Shown piece by piece: positions 16,381 to 25,369 of a stretch of DNA of 38,608 nucleotides; the stretch's first letter is position 1; each line of letters begins with the position of its first letter. Origin of the DNA: Sphaerisporangium sp. (GTDB taxonomy: Bacteria > Actinomycetota > Actinomycetes > Streptosporangiales > Streptosporangiaceae); contig JAOPYI010000230.1 in NCBI GenBank assembly GCA_025964675.1, positions 1 through 38,608 of the forward strand. Reading direction: 5' to 3'. A model generated the notes under the pieces. The model worked only from the letters and a program-made list of their open reading frames with translations. It was not told the origin of the DNA and did not search any database. Made by a program: the position numbers and the translations under genes.

Positions 16381-16449
16381 TCAGGCCAGCCTGACCCGTG
16401 CGTCGAGCAAGGCGTAGGCCACGTCGACCAGCAGGTTCGCGACGACCGG
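16381..16449 (-). pseudogene. C-terminal remnant of a peptide ABC transporter permease
   Basis: Read leftwards from 16449 to the TGA at 16381-16383, the translation is PVVANLLVDVAYALLDARVRLA. This is the characteristic end of DppB/OppB-type permeases (NLLVD.lYa.LDPRvR). The frame continues open upstream into the SAH hydrolase end but with no permease similarity, so only about 22 codons survive. It marks deletion or replacement of a peptide or nickel transporter operon by whatever placed the short SAH hydrolase here. The assignment rests on the short but distinctive motif. Confidence 0.7.
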
Positions 16450-16485
16450 GCTAGCGGGCCTCAGGCACCGCCCTGGCCTGCGCGA

Positions 16486-17730
16486 TCAAGAGCCGAAGCG
16501 CCAGGACCTCAGGTAGTCCGCCTGGACGCCGGTCAGAGCGTCGATCTCGATGCCGGCCGCCGCGAGCTTCAGCCGCGCGACCTCCGCGTCGATGTCCCCG
16601 GGTACGTCGTACACGCCCGGCGCCAGCCGCACCCGCTCCTCGGCCAGCCAGGCGACGGCCAGCGCCTGCGCGGAGAACGACATGTCCATGACGGCCGCGG
16701 GATGCCCCTCGGCGGCGGTCAGGTTCACCAGGCGGCCCTCGGCGAGCAGCAGCAGCCTCCGCCCGTCCGCGAGGACGTACTCGTCGGTGTGGGGGCGCAC
16801 GCCGAGGTGGACGGCCCGCGCCATGCCCTCCAGCGCGCGCACGTCGATCTCGACGTCGAAGTGGCCTGCGTTCGCCAGGATGGCGCCGTCTTTCATCTGG
16901 GCGAGGTGCTCGCCCCGGACGACGTCACGGTTGCCTGTGACGGTGATGAACAGATCTCCCACGCGCGCCGCCTCGGTCATCGGCAGCACTTCGTAGCCCT
17001 GCATGCTGGCGTCGAGGGCCTTGACGGGATCGATCTCGGTGACGATCACCCGGGAGCCCTGGCCCCTGGCGCGCTCGGCCACGCCGCGCCCGCAGAAGCC
17101 GAACCCCGCCACGACGACCGTACGGCCCGCCAGCAGGGTGTTGGTGGCCCGCGTGATGCCGTCGAGCGTGGACTGGCCCGTGCCGTACCTGTTGTCGAAC
17201 ATCCGCTTGGTGCGGGTGTCGTTGACCGCGACGACCGGGAACCGCAGTGCCTGCTCGGCGGCCATCTGGCGCAGCCGGATGATGCCGGTGGTGGTCTCCT
17301 CGCACCCGCCCGTGACCCCGTCGAGCAGCTCGACGCGCTCGGTGTGCAGGATGTTGACCAGGTCGCAGCCGTCGTCCAGCACGAGGTCGGGGGCGATGTC
17401 GAGGGCCTGGTGGATGTGCCGGTAGTAGGTGTCGCGGTCCACCCCCGCCCGGGCGTGCACGGCCACGCCGTACGCGCGCAGGGCCGCCGCCACGTCGTTC
17501 TGGGTGGAGAGGGGATTGGAGGCCGCCAAGGCGATCTCGGCGCCGCCGGACTTCAGCGCGCCGACGAGCACGGCGGTCTCCGCGGTGACGTGGAGGCATG
17601 CGGCGATCTTCAGGCCGTCGAGCGGGCGTGCGACCTCGAACCGCGCCCCGATGGCCCGCAGCACGGGCATGGAGCGCAGCGCCCAGTCGATCCGCCGCTC
17701 TCCCGCCTCGGCGAGCGACGCATCCGGCAT
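16486..17730 (-). CDS. Short (archaeal-type) S-adenosylhomocysteine hydrolase paralogue
   Basis: A 414-residue NAD-dependent hydrolase of the SAHH family, about 60 residues shorter than its neighbour and lacking the long-form insert and KPDHYRY ending. It keeps substrate-site residues His47 (CLHVTAE), the Asp of VLDDGCD, EETTTG, and Lys/Asp/Asn of NDTRTKRMFDN. The Rossmann motif is AGFGFCGRG, and GHFDVEI and AEGHP are present. It ends DYLRSWRFGS, like archaeal and thermophile short forms. Position 78 is Asn in STQND, where the long form has Asp (STQDH). The ATG at 17730 is preceded by AGGGGG; a GTG at 17736 is equally possible. It lies 77 bases after ahcY, probably in the same transcript. Its substrate could be SAH or a deaminated or modified analogue such as S-inosylhomocysteine. 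Confidence 0.88.
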   Translation of the reverse strand: MPDASLAEAGERRIDWALRSMPVLRAIGARFEVARPLDGLKIAACLHVTAETAVLVGALKSGGAEIALAASNPLSTQNDVAAALRAYGVAVHARAGVDRDTYYRHIHQALDIAPDLVLDDGCDLVNILHTERVELLDGVTGGCEETTTGIIRLRQMAAEQALRFPVVAVNDTRTKRMFDNRYGTGQSTLDGITRATNTLLAGRTVVVAGFGFCGRGVAERARGQGSRVIVTEIDPVKALDASMQGYEVLPMTEAARVGDLFITVTGNRDVVRGEHLAQMKDGAILANAGHFDVEIDVRALEGMARAVHLGVRPHTDEYVLADGRRLLLLAEGRLVNLTAAEGHPAAVMDMSFSAQALAVAWLAEERVRLAPGVYDVPGDIDAEVARLKLAAAGIEIDALTGVQADYLRSWRFGS

Positions 17731-17807
17731 ATCCACAATTCCCCCTATGTGGCGAAAAGGTCCCCACGCGATGCGCGGGGACCTCGCCTGGCCCGGAGGC
17801 CGGTCGA

Positions 17808-19235
17808 TCAGTAGCGGTAGTGGTCGGGCTTGTACGGGCCCTCGACGTCGACGCCGATGTACTCGGCCTGCGCCTTGGTGAGCTGGGTCAGCTTGACGCC
17901 GAGCGCGTCCAGGTGGAGCCGCGCGACCTTCTCGTCCAGGTGCTTCGGCAGCACGTAGACGCCGATGGGGTACTCGTCGGTCTTGGTGAACAGCTCGATC
18001 TGCGCGATCACCTGGTTCGTGAAGGAGTTGGACATCACGAAGCTGGGGTGGCCGGTGGCGCAGCCGAGGTTCATCAGACGGCCCTCGGCGAGCACGATGA
18101 TCGCGTGGCCGTCGGAGAAGGTCCAGGTGTGGACCTGCGGCTTGATCTCGGTCTTCACGATGCCCGGCAGCTTGGCCAGACCCGCCATGTCGATCTCGTT
18201 GTCGAAGTGACCGATGTTGGAGACGATCGCGTTGTGCTTCATCCGGCCCATGTGGTCGGCCGTGATGATGTCGAAGTTGCCGGTCGTGGTCACGAAGACG
18301 TCCGCGATGCCGACGACGTCGTCCAGCGTGGTGACCTGGAAGCCGTCCATGGCGGCCTGGAGCGCGCAGATCGGGTCGATCTCGGTGACGATCACGCGGG
18401 CGCCCTGGCCGCGCAGCGCGTCGGCACAGCCCTTGCCCACGTCGCCGTAGCCGCAGACCACGGCCACCTTGCCGCCGATGAGCACGTCGGTGGCGCGGTT
18501 GAGACCGTCGATCACGCTGTGGCGGCAGCCGTACTTGTTGTCGAACTTCGACTTGGTCACCGAGTCGTTGACGTTGATCGCCGGGAAGAGCAGCGAGCCG
18601 GCCTTGAACATCTCGTAGAGACGGTGGACGCCGGTCGTGGTCTCCTCGGTGACGCCCTTGATCTCCTTGGCCACGGCGGTCCACCGGCCCTCGGAGGACA
18701 CCGTGCGGTGGAGGAGGTCGAGGATGATCTTCCACTCCTCGGCGTCCCCCTCGGAGGCCGAGGGCACGACCCCGGCCTTCTCGTACTCAGCGCCCTTGTG
18801 GACGAGCAGGGTCGCGTCGCCGCCGTCGTCGAGGATCATGTTGGGGCCGCCGCCGCCGGGCCAGGAGAGCGCCTGCTCGGTGCACCACCAGTACTCCTCC
18901 AGCGTCTCGCCCTTCCAGGCGAACACCGGCACGCCCTTCGGGTCGTCGACGGTGCCGTCGGCGCCGACCACGGCCGCGGCGGCCGCGTGGTCCTGGGTGG
19001 AGAAGATGTTGCAGCTCACCCAGCGCACGTCGGCGCCGAGAGCGACCAGCGTCTCGATCAGCACCGCGGTCTGGATGGTCATGTGGAGGGAGCCCATGAT
19101 CTTGGCTCCGCTCAGCGGGCGCGCCTCGGCGTACTCGCGGCGGATGGCCATCAGGCCCGGCATCTCATGCTCGGCGAGCTTGATCTCCCTGCGGCCGAAG
19201 TCGGCCAGCGCAAGGTCGGCGACCTTGAAGTCCAT
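17808..19235 (-). CDS. ahcY: S-adenosylhomocysteine hydrolase (long form)
   Basis: Canonical adenosylhomocysteinase, 475 residues, cytoplasmic. It reversibly splits SAH to adenosine and homocysteine, using bound NAD, to relieve product inhibition of methyltransferases. Key sites are visible: His51 (SLHMTIQT), Cys75 and Ser79 (SCNIFSTQD), [24 protein letters not shown], the Rossmann loop [19 protein letters not shown] and ATGHPSFVM, plus the C-terminal KPDHYRY that contacts the partner subunit's cofactor. AGGGG precedes the ATG at good spacing. It is divergent from a MerR gene with a 111-base spacer and followed by the short paralogue. I looked for an SAH riboswitch in the leader and did not find one. 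Confidence 0.97.
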   Translation of the reverse strand: MDFKVADLALADFGRREIKLAEHEMPGLMAIRREYAEARPLSGAKIMGSLHMTIQTAVLIETLVALGADVRWVSCNIFSTQDHAAAAAVVGADGTVDDPKGVPVFAWKGETLEEYWWCTEQALSWPGGGGPNMILDDGGDATLLVHKGAEYEKAGVVPSASEGDAEEWKIILDLLHRTVSSEGRWTAVAKEIKGVTEETTTGVHRLYEMFKAGSLLFPAINVNDSVTKSKFDNKYGCRHSVIDGLNRATDVLIGGKVAVVCGYGDVGKGCADALRGQGARVIVTEIDPICALQAAMDGFQVTTLDDVVGIADVFVTTTGNFDIITADHMGRMKHNAIVSNIGHFDNEIDMAGLAKLPGIVKTEIKPQVHTWTFSDGHAIIVLAEGRLMNLGCATGHPSFVMSNSFTNQVIAQIELFTKTDEYPIGVYVLPKHLDEKVARLHLDALGVKLTQLTKAQAEYIGVDVEGPYKPDHYRY

Positions 19236-19318
19236 AGTGCGTTCCCCTCAACCCGGTCATTGCGTCTCTGCGAGTTTAAGAGGCGCGCACACCCCAACGC
19301 ATCCCCAGATCTGCGAAC

Positions 19319-19336
19319 CTAACAAAAGAATGTAAG
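19319..19336. promoter_or_regulatory. Dyad in the ahcY/merR divergent spacer
   Basis: CTAAC (19319-19323) and GTAAG (19332-19336), separated by 8 bases, form an imperfect inverted repeat 10 bases before the MerR start. It is the most AT-rich part of the spacer, where both promoters should lie. The geometry suits a MerR-dimer site, but no flanking -35/-10 pair with the usual long spacer is clear. Confidence 0.35.
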
Positions 19337-19346
19337 AATTGCGGGT

Positions 19347-19682
19347 ATGCGCATCACTGAGGCGGCGAAGCGTCTTGGACTGTCCCCCCGGATGCTCCGT
19401 TACCGGGAGGCTCTCGGCCTGCTGCCGCCGGTGCGAGACAAAGGCTCGCACCGGCGGTTCGGCCCTGAGGAGCTGGCGGCCGTCACCCAGGCCATGGACC
19501 TGGAGCGACGGTTCGACGTGTCACCCGCCGAGCTGGCGTTCGGGATGCGCGTGCTCAGCGAGCCGGCCGTGGCGCAGGCCGTACGGGATCTCGGCCTGCG
19601 CATCGGCCGCATCCACGCCCCGCGCCGCGCCCTCGACTTCGAGAAGGAGAAGGCCCTGCGCCTGCTCCGCCGGGATCGCTGA
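19347..19682 (+). CDS. Small MerR-family transcriptional regulator
   Basis: A 111-residue protein with the MerR winged helix-turn-helix at the N-terminus (MRITEAAKRLGLSPRMLRYREALGLLPP, then SHRRFGPEEL) and a short helical C-terminus (about 70-111). No cysteine pair or ligand-binding domain is present, so it is not a metal or thiol sensor of the usual kinds. It is divergent from ahcY and ends 6 bases before the convergent amidase stop. The spacer dyad suggests autoregulation or control of ahcY. The ligand is unknown. Confidence is high for the family and low for the target. Confidence 0.88.
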   Translation: MRITEAAKRLGLSPRMLRYREALGLLPPVRDKGSHRRFGPEELAAVTQAMDLERRFDVSPAELAFGMRVLSEPAVAQAVRDLGLRIGRIHAPRRALDFEKEKALRLLRRDR

Positions 19683-19688
19683 GCTGTC

Positions 19689-21308
19689 TCAGGGTGCGCA
19701 GGAGTCGGCGAAGTTCCGGGAACCGGCCGTCTCGACGCAGCGGTACGGCGCGGGGTTGAGCACCGAGGGCGGCTGGCGCAGCTTCGTCGCCTGCTCGTAG
19801 TCGTAGGCGTATCCGACCAGCAGGGGCTCGGTCCACGCCTGGCCGAGGAAGACGATGTTGAACGGCCGGCGGTTGGCGGCCTGGTAGCCCGCCGGAACGC
19901 TGACCGACGGGTATCCCGCCTTGGCTCCGATCCCCGCGCTGCCGCCGTTGGCGAAGAGCAGGGCGGTCAGATTGTTGCTCTGCATCAGGGGGTCGATGCG
20001 GCCCTTGCTGATGGTGAGGTCGTTGGCACGGTCCGCCTGGTACTTGACGGTGTCGGCGCTGCCAGGGCTGAGGTCCTTGGTCTGCGACGCCAGGGCGTTG
20101 GTCTGCCCGAACTTCAGCGCCTCCTGCGCGTGTGCCGTGTTGTAGGCGACGATGTCGTCAAGGGTCTTCATCGGGGCGTTGCCCGGCAGCCGCGACAGGT
20201 ACGCGTTCAGGTCGCGCTTGAACTCATAGCTCAGCACGGTCGAGCTCTGCCCTGAGGTGTCGAGCGTGACGTCGACCAGCGTCGCGCCACGTGCCTTCAG
20301 CGCCGCCACGGCGGCGTCCCACAGGGCGCGGTTGTCGGTGCCGGCCACCGGCACCTGGCTCGCGACGACACCGATCCTGGCGCCCTGCAGAGCGGTGGTC
20401 TTCAGGTCCTTGGTGAAGTCGTGCCCGACGAGCGGGTTGGCCGCGGTCGCCGGGTCCTCCGGGTCGGTGCCCGTGATCGCGGTCAGCTCGGCCGCCGCGT
20501 CGGCCACCGTGCGGGTGAGCGGGCCCGCGGTGTCCTGGCTCGCCGCGATCGGCACGATGCCGGTACGGCTGATCAGCCCGACGGTCGGCTTGACGCCCAC
20601 GTCGGAGTTGGAGAACGCAGGGCTGAGGATGGAGCCCGAGGTCTCGGTGCCGATGGTGACCGCGGCGAATCCGACCGAGGCGGCGACGCCCGAACCCGCG
20701 CTGGAACCGCTCGGGCTCTGGCTGGTGTCGTACGCGTTCAGCACCTGGCCGCCGAGCGAGCTGTATCCGCCGGGCATGCCGCTGGTGAGGTAGTTGGCGA
20801 ACTCGGTGAGGTTGGCCTTGCCGAGGATCACCGCTCCGGACTTGCGCAGTTGCGCGACGAGCGGCGCGTCCGCCTTGGGGAAGGAGTCTGCCAGCGCGAC
20901 CGATCCCGCGGTCGTCGGCATGCCCTTGACGTCGATGTTGTCCTTGACGATCACCGGGATGCCGAGGAGGGGGCCGTGCGAACCGCTGTCTCGCCGCGCC
21001 GCGTCGGCGGCGGACGCCTCCTTGAGCGCGTTGGGGTTGAGGGCACGTACCGCGTTGAGGCCGGGGCCCGCGGTGTTCAGCGCCTTGATGCGGCTGATGT
21101 AGGCGGAGGTGAGGGAGGCACTGGAGATCTTGCGCGCGTCGAGCAGTTCGTTCAGCCGGGAGACCGTGGCCGTCTCCAGGTCGACGGCGAAAGGCTTGCC
21201 GAAGTCGTGACCGTCGGCGCCGGCCGTGCCGGTGGCGATCGATGAGACCCCGGTCGCCACGACCAGGACCATGGTGAGGGTGACGGCGCGGCGGCGGGTG
21301 GTGAACAC
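19689..21308 (-). CDS. Exported amidase-signature hydrolase
   Basis: A 539-residue serine amidase with a signal peptide ([17 protein letters not shown], cleavage near GTAGADG; the arginine run could suit Tat). The Ser-cisSer-Lys triad of the amidase-signature family is intact: Lys122 ([10 protein letters not shown]), Ser202 ([10 protein letters not shown]) and Ser226 (TETSGSI). This matches closely the triad spacing known for bacterial peptide amidase. It likely hydrolyses C-terminal amides or other small amides outside the cell. Two C-terminal cysteines (YRCVETAG and DSCAP) could form a disulfide. It is preceded on the same strand by the cation transporter, 217 bases away with a terminator-like hairpin between them, so it probably has its own promoter. 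Confidence 0.92.
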   Translation of the reverse strand: MFTTRRRAVTLTMVLVVATGVSSIATGTAGADGHDFGKPFAVDLETATVSRLNELLDARKISSASLTSAYISRIKALNTAGPGLNAVRALNPNALKEASAADAARRDSGSHGPLLGIPVIVKDNIDVKGMPTTAGSVALADSFPKADAPLVAQLRKSGAVILGKANLTEFANYLTSGMPGGYSSLGGQVLNAYDTSQSPSGSSAGSGVAASVGFAAVTIGTETSGSILSPAFSNSDVGVKPTVGLISRTGIVPIAASQDTAGPLTRTVADAAAELTAITGTDPEDPATAANPLVGHDFTKDLKTTALQGARIGVVASQVPVAGTDNRALWDAAVAALKARGATLVDVTLDTSGQSSTVLSYEFKRDLNAYLSRLPGNAPMKTLDDIVAYNTAHAQEALKFGQTNALASQTKDLSPGSADTVKYQADRANDLTISKGRIDPLMQSNNLTALLFANGGSAGIGAKAGYPSVSVPAGYQAANRRPFNIVFLGQAWTEPLLVGYAYDYEQATKLRQPPSVLNPAPYRCVETAGSRNFADSCAP

Positions 21309-21489
21309 GCGACCAGGTGAGAGGGGAGTGTTAATTGCATGCTCCAGATGGGGAGTGCGATCGGTGCGTCGTCATGGTCATTCGGCACCGAGTCGAACCC
21401 ATTTCACTCTGGAGTCGATCACGTTAAACGAGTAAAAATCCCCCATTAGGGGCTGTGCGCCGCTTCTGGGCGTTTAGGAGGAGACTTCT

Positions 21490-21510
21490 CCCCCGGGACG
21501 ATCGCGGGGG
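21490..21510 (-). terminator. Hairpin downstream of the cation transporter gene
   Basis: CCCCCG (21490-21495) and CGGGGG (21505-21510) form a strong 6-bp GC stem with a 9-base loop, 16 bases past the transporter stop. No U-tract follows. It separates the transporter from the amidase. Confidence 0.5.
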
Positions 21511-21525
21511 GCGGGCGGCTCAGGA

Positions 21526-22476
21526 CTACGCGTCGCCGGTCCCGTTGGTCGAGGCGGCCACCTTGTCGGGACGGTAGAGATCGGGCTCGAGGTAGATGAC
21601 CCTGGCCATCGGCACGGCCTCTCGGATCCGCCGCTCGGCCTCGTCGATGCCCTTGGCGATGTCGGAGGCCGTGTCGCCGCGCTCCACGGCGATCTTCGCG
21701 GCGACCAGCAGTTCCTCGGGACCGAGGTGCAGGGTGCGCAGGTGGATGACCTTGCTCACCTCGGGAGCGCCCTCGAGTGCGGCGCAGATCTTTTCCTCGA
21801 TCTCGGGCGTCGCGCTCTCACCGATGAGCAGCGACTTGGTCTCGATCGCCAGGATCACCGCGATGATCGCCAGCAGGATGCCGATCATGAGGGTGCCGAC
21901 GCCGTCCCAGACGCCGTTCCCGGTGATCACGGCCATCGCGACGCCGAAGAGCGCCAACACCAGGCCGAGCAGGGCCCCGAAGTCCTCCAGGAGGACGACG
22001 GGCAGCTCGGGTGCCTTGGCCCTCCGGATGAAGTTGAACCACGAGACGTCGCCCCTGATGGTGTTGGACTCGGCGATCGCGGTGCGGAACGAGAAACCCT
22101 CGGCGACGATCGCGAAGATCAGCACGGCGAACGCCCAGATGGGCGACTGGACATCGTGGGGATGCCTGATCTTCTCGATGCCTTCGTACAGCGAGAAGAC
22201 GGCACCGATCGTGAACAGCACGACCGCGACCACGAAGGCGTAGAAGTAGCGCTCCCGGCCGTACCCGAACGGGTGCTTGCGGCTCTCGCGCTTCTTCGAC
22301 TGCTTGCCGCCGAGCAGCAGCAGCGCCTGGTTGCCCGAGTCCGCGACCGAGTGCACCGACTCGGCGAGCATCGACGACGACCCCGTGAACAGGAACGCCA
22401 CGAACTTCGCCACCGCGATCGCCAGGTTCGCCCCCAACGCCGCGATGATCGCCTTACTACCGCCGCCCGCGCTCAC
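21526..22476 (-). CDS. Cation diffusion facilitator family transporter
   Basis: A 316-residue membrane transporter, presumably a proton-coupled exporter of Zn2+ or another divalent metal. Family marks are the first metal site in AESVHSVADSGNQ (His42, Asp46), the loop HPFGYGRERYFYAFVV, the second site in LLEDFGALLG where Glu/Asp replace the usual HxxxD, and a C-terminal cytoplasmic ferredoxin-like domain (about 225-300). The loop and the ED site resemble the ZnT9-like branch rather than the classical ZitB/CzcD branch, so the metal is uncertain. The GTG at 22476 has GGTGGAG upstream. It lies 65 bases after the phosphosugar isomerase and may be a read-through member of that operon. Confidence 0.93.
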   Translation of the reverse strand: MSAGGGSKAIIAALGANLAIAVAKFVAFLFTGSSSMLAESVHSVADSGNQALLLLGGKQSKKRESRKHPFGYGRERYFYAFVVAVVLFTIGAVFSLYEGIEKIRHPHDVQSPIWAFAVLIFAIVAEGFSFRTAIAESNTIRGDVSWFNFIRRAKAPELPVVLLEDFGALLGLVLALFGVAMAVITGNGVWDGVGTLMIGILLAIIAVILAIETKSLLIGESATPEIEEKICAALEGAPEVSKVIHLRTLHLGPEELLVAAKIAVERGDTASDIAKGIDEAERRIREAVPMARVIYLEPDLYRPDKVAASTNGTGDA

Positions 22477-22541
22477 CCGCAGTCTCCACCCATCCGTTGG
22501 ACCCGTGCTCTTGACCCGCCGGTAAAGCGGTCACGCAGATC

Positions 22542-23663
22542 TTATTGGGAAATTCTCGCCTTAAGCTCCGCGATGGCGCTCACCGGGGCGGGGTCGATGC
22601 CGAACCCCAGGGCCAGGTAGACGCTGGCGTAGTCGGCGAGGCCGATCAGCGAGGCCAGCCGCTCCAGCGGAGACGTGCCTTCGGCGGTGATCTCGCTGAC
22701 CGGCACGCCGCGATCCTGAGCAAGGCGCACCGACATCGCCCGCCGCTTGCCCACCTGGGGATGCTCATCCAGGTCGCGCAGCACGATCAGCCGAAGCGAG
22801 AGGGAGGACGAGTCGCCGAAGATGTCACGCTCGGCGAGCGGCCCGTCGAAGGCCATCACCTGGTTGTGGTTGACCTCCGGGATCTCACCCCAGATAGCCG
22901 GATATTTGGCGTTCTCGTTGAGCTGGGACGCGAGCCGTTGCGCGGCTCCGGCCGCGACCGGAGACGTGCCCCAGACCATCGGGATCGTGTCGGCGATCTC
23001 AAGCGCCAGTGTCTTGCCCGGGTTGATGAACGAATCGCTCGACGGACGGCAACGGTGCGCGATGTCCTCCAGGCGCTTGGCCGTGGCCTCCACCACGTCA
23101 GGCCCCACCTCGACCAGGCCGAACGCCGACGCCACGGCCACCATGGGCATGGTGAGGGCCCAGAGGTTCGCCCGGGGCAGGGCGACGGCCCCGGCGACCG
23201 GCACGACCGGCAGGTGCGGAGCGGACGCCTGTTCGGCTATCGCCGCCAGTGGCGAGCCCGGACGGCCCACCGTGATCAGGCGGCACCCCCTGCGGACGGC
23301 CTCCAGCGCCAGGGTCTGGGTCTCGTCGGTGGCGCCTGAGCACGACACCGCGATGACCAGGTCGGCGGCACCCACCCAGCCCGGCAGGCGGTAGGAGCGG
23401 ACGGTGAGGATCGGGATGGGAACGCCGCCCCCGCACACGGCGGCGAGCAGGTCACCGGCGATGGCGGAACCGCCCACGCCCGCGACCACGACCGCCCGGG
23501 GACGGCCCTCGCCGGACAGCCGGGAGACACCCGCCTCCAGCGCGGAGCGATGCGAGGTGCGCACCTGCGCGCCAGAGGAGGCCACCGAGGGCAGCATGCC
23601 CGACGGATCCCCCTCGGACAGGAACGCCGCGTCATCCAGCCGCTCGGGCTCGAACGGGCTCAC
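22542..23663 (-). CDS. SIS-domain phosphoglucose/phosphomannose isomerase
   Basis: A 373-residue enzyme resembling bifunctional PGI/PMI of the SIS family, which interconverts fructose 6-phosphate with glucose 6- or mannose 6-phosphate. The first SIS half has GVGGSAIAGD (about 62-71) and SCSGATDETQT (107-116). The second half has ENAKYP (Glu250), PEVNHNQ (Glu263, His266) and a C-terminal Lys368, which match the catalytic Glu/His/Lys set known for this family. It starts at a GTG overlapping the Trm112-like stop in GTGA and lies downstream of manB, so the group would supply mannose 1-phosphate for mannosylated glycans. It corresponds in position to M. tuberculosis Rv3256c. Confidence 0.88.
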   Translation of the reverse strand: MSPFEPERLDDAAFLSEGDPSGMLPSVASSGAQVRTSHRSALEAGVSRLSGEGRPRAVVVAGVGGSAIAGDLLAAVCGGGVPIPILTVRSYRLPGWVGAADLVIAVSCSGATDETQTLALEAVRRGCRLITVGRPGSPLAAIAEQASAPHLPVVPVAGAVALPRANLWALTMPMVAVASAFGLVEVGPDVVEATAKRLEDIAHRCRPSSDSFINPGKTLALEIADTIPMVWGTSPVAAGAAQRLASQLNENAKYPAIWGEIPEVNHNQVMAFDGPLAERDIFGDSSSLSLRLIVLRDLDEHPQVGKRRAMSVRLAQDRGVPVSEITAEGTSPLERLASLIGLADYASVYLALGFGIDPAPVSAIAELKARISQ

Positions 23664-23833
23664 GCCTTGCGAGCCTCGTCGACCAGCAGGACGGGAATGT
23701 CGTCGCGGACCGGATAGACCAGCCCGCACGTCTCAGAACTGCACGCCAGCTCGTCGCTCTCGGTGACGGCGTTGAGCGGTGACTTGCAGGCCGGGCAGGC
23801 CAGGATGTCCAGCAACCAATCGTCGATTTTCAC
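23660..23833 (-). CDS. Trm112-like small zinc-ribbon protein
   Basis: A 57-residue protein with the Trm112/UPF0434 pattern WLLDILACPACKSPL...CGLVYPVRDDIPVLLVDEA. Four cysteines in CPAC and CSSETC are candidate zinc ligands. The GTG at 23833 has GAGGGG at good spacing and starts only 2 bases after the manB stop; its own stop overlaps the isomerase start. Trm112 proteins in eukaryotes and archaea activate methyltransferases. Bacterial short forms occur in sugar-phosphate and envelope operons with unclear roles, so no function is assigned beyond the fold. Confidence 0.9.
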   Translation of the reverse strand: MKIDDWLLDILACPACKSPLNAVTESDELACSSETCGLVYPVRDDIPVLLVDEARKA

Positions 23834-23835
23834 GG

Positions 23836-25200
23836 TCAACCCCTCACGACGGCGAGGACCTCGTCCCGGACAGCCGCCATTAGCTTTTCGTCGGCCGCCT
23901 CGGCGTTCAACCGGAGGAGCGGCTCTGTGTTGGACGGACGAAGATTGAACCACCACTCGGGCCCCGACACGGTCAGGCCGTCGAGGTCGTCGACGGTGGC
24001 CCCGTCGTGGCCGGCGTAGGCGGCGCGGACGCGCGCCAGCGCGCCGGCCTGGTCGCCCACGGTGCTGTTGATCTCACCGGACGCGGCGTAGCGGGAGTAG
24101 GGCCGGAGGACGTCCGACAGCGGGCGGTCCTCCTCGCCCAGGGCGGCGAGCACGTGCAGCGCCGCCAGCATTCCGGAGTCGGCGAACCAGAAGTCGCGGA
24201 AGTAGTAGTGGGCGGAGTGCTCGCCGCCGAAGACGGCTCCGGTGCGGGCCATCTCGGCCTTGATGAAGGAGTGGCCGACCCGGGTGCGCACGGGAACGCC
24301 GCCGTGCTCCGCGATGATCTCGGGCACGGCCCTGGAGGTGATCAGGTTGTGGATCACCGTGGAGCCCGGATGCTTGGCCAGCTCGCGCACCGCGACCAGC
24401 GCGGTGATCGTCGAGGGCGAGACCGACTCGCCACGCTCGTCGACCACCCAGCAGCGGTCGGCGTCGCCGTCGAAGGCCAGGCCGATGTCGGCCCCCTTGT
24501 CGAGCACGGCCTTCTGCAGGTCGCGGAGGTTGCCGGGCTCGATCGGGTTGGCCTCGTGGTTGGGGAAGGTGCCGTCGAGCTCGAAGAAGAGCGGCGTCAC
24601 CTCGAGCGGGAGGCCGTCGAACACCGAGGGGACGGTGTACCCGCCCATGCCGTTGCCGGCGTCCACGACGACCTTGAGCGGCCGGGTGCCGGACAGGTCG
24701 ACCAGGCCCCGTAGGTGGGCGGCGTACCCGGCGAGCAGGTCGCGCTGGGTGACCACGCCCGTGCCGCCGGCACCGCCATCGCTCCGGACGCCCGCCGCGA
24801 GCAGCTCGGCGGCGCGGTCGCGTATCAGGGTCAGGCCCGTGTCGGCGCCCACCGGGACGGCACCCGCGCGGCACAGCTTCATTCCGTTATAACGGGCGGG
24901 ATTATGGCTGGCCGTAAACATCACGCCGGGTAGCCGCAGGCTGCCGCTGGCGTAGTAGAGAAGATCGGTGGACCCGAGCCCGGTGTCGATCACGTCCGCG
25001 CCCCGGCCGGTCGCGCCCCGGGCGAAGGCCGCGGCGAGGGGGCCAGAGGAGGCGCGCATGTCATGGGCGGTCACCACGGCCTCGGCTCCCACCACCTCGA
25101 CGAAGGCGGCACCCACTGCCTCGGCGACATCCTCATCGAGCTCACCGGGGACGACGCCACGGATGTCGTACGCCTTGAAGATCTTGGCGAGGTCGCCCAC
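23836..25200 (-). CDS. manB: Phosphomannomutase/phosphoglucomutase
   Basis: A 454-residue alpha-D-phosphohexomutase converting mannose 6-phosphate to mannose 1-phosphate (and possibly the glucose equivalents), for GDP-mannose and mannosylated envelope polymers. All four active-site loops are present: the phosphoserine loop TASHNP (Ser98), metal loop DGDADR at 244-249, sugar loop GEHSAHYY at 326-332, and the phosphate-binding loop RPSNTEPLLRLN near the C-terminus. It begins AKIFKAYDIRG, the usual start. It is first of a tightly coupled group with the Trm112-like and isomerase genes. Position and similarity match M. tuberculosis manB (Rv3257c). Confidence 0.94.
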   Translation of the reverse strand: MGDLAKIFKAYDIRGVVPGELDEDVAEAVGAAFVEVVGAEAVVTAHDMRASSGPLAAAFARGATGRGADVIDTGLGSTDLLYYASGSLRLPGVMFTASHNPARYNGMKLCRAGAVPVGADTGLTLIRDRAAELLAAGVRSDGGAGGTGVVTQRDLLAGYAAHLRGLVDLSGTRPLKVVVDAGNGMGGYTVPSVFDGLPLEVTPLFFELDGTFPNHEANPIEPGNLRDLQKAVLDKGADIGLAFDGDADRCWVVDERGESVSPSTITALVAVRELAKHPGSTVIHNLITSRAVPEIIAEHGGVPVRTRVGHSFIKAEMARTGAVFGGEHSAHYYFRDFWFADSGMLAALHVLAALGEEDRPLSDVLRPYSRYAASGEINSTVGDQAGALARVRAAYAGHDGATVDDLDGLTVSGPEWWFNLRPSNTEPLLRLNAEAADEKLMAAVRDEVLAVVRG

Positions 25201-25369
25201 TGCCGCTCCGCACCTAGTCAGTCTTTTGGAATCGAGCCTACTGCGTTCCCTCAGGGCCTTTCACGAAGCTCGGGAGGTGGGCCACCCGCCGATGCGCGGC
25301 GACAAGCCCCCATGAGGGTGCGGGAAGGGCCTGTTCTGGGAAAAGACGCCGGGGCGAAGATCGGGGACG

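Noticed and set aside
19236-19346. SAH riboswitch before ahcY
   Set aside because: The leader lacks the conserved core expected of the class, and the 111-base spacer must also hold a divergent promoter.
21481-21493. Small GAGA/TCTC inverted repeat before the amidase
   Set aside because: The loop would be only two bases, so it cannot fold as a hairpin, and it is short enough to occur by chance.
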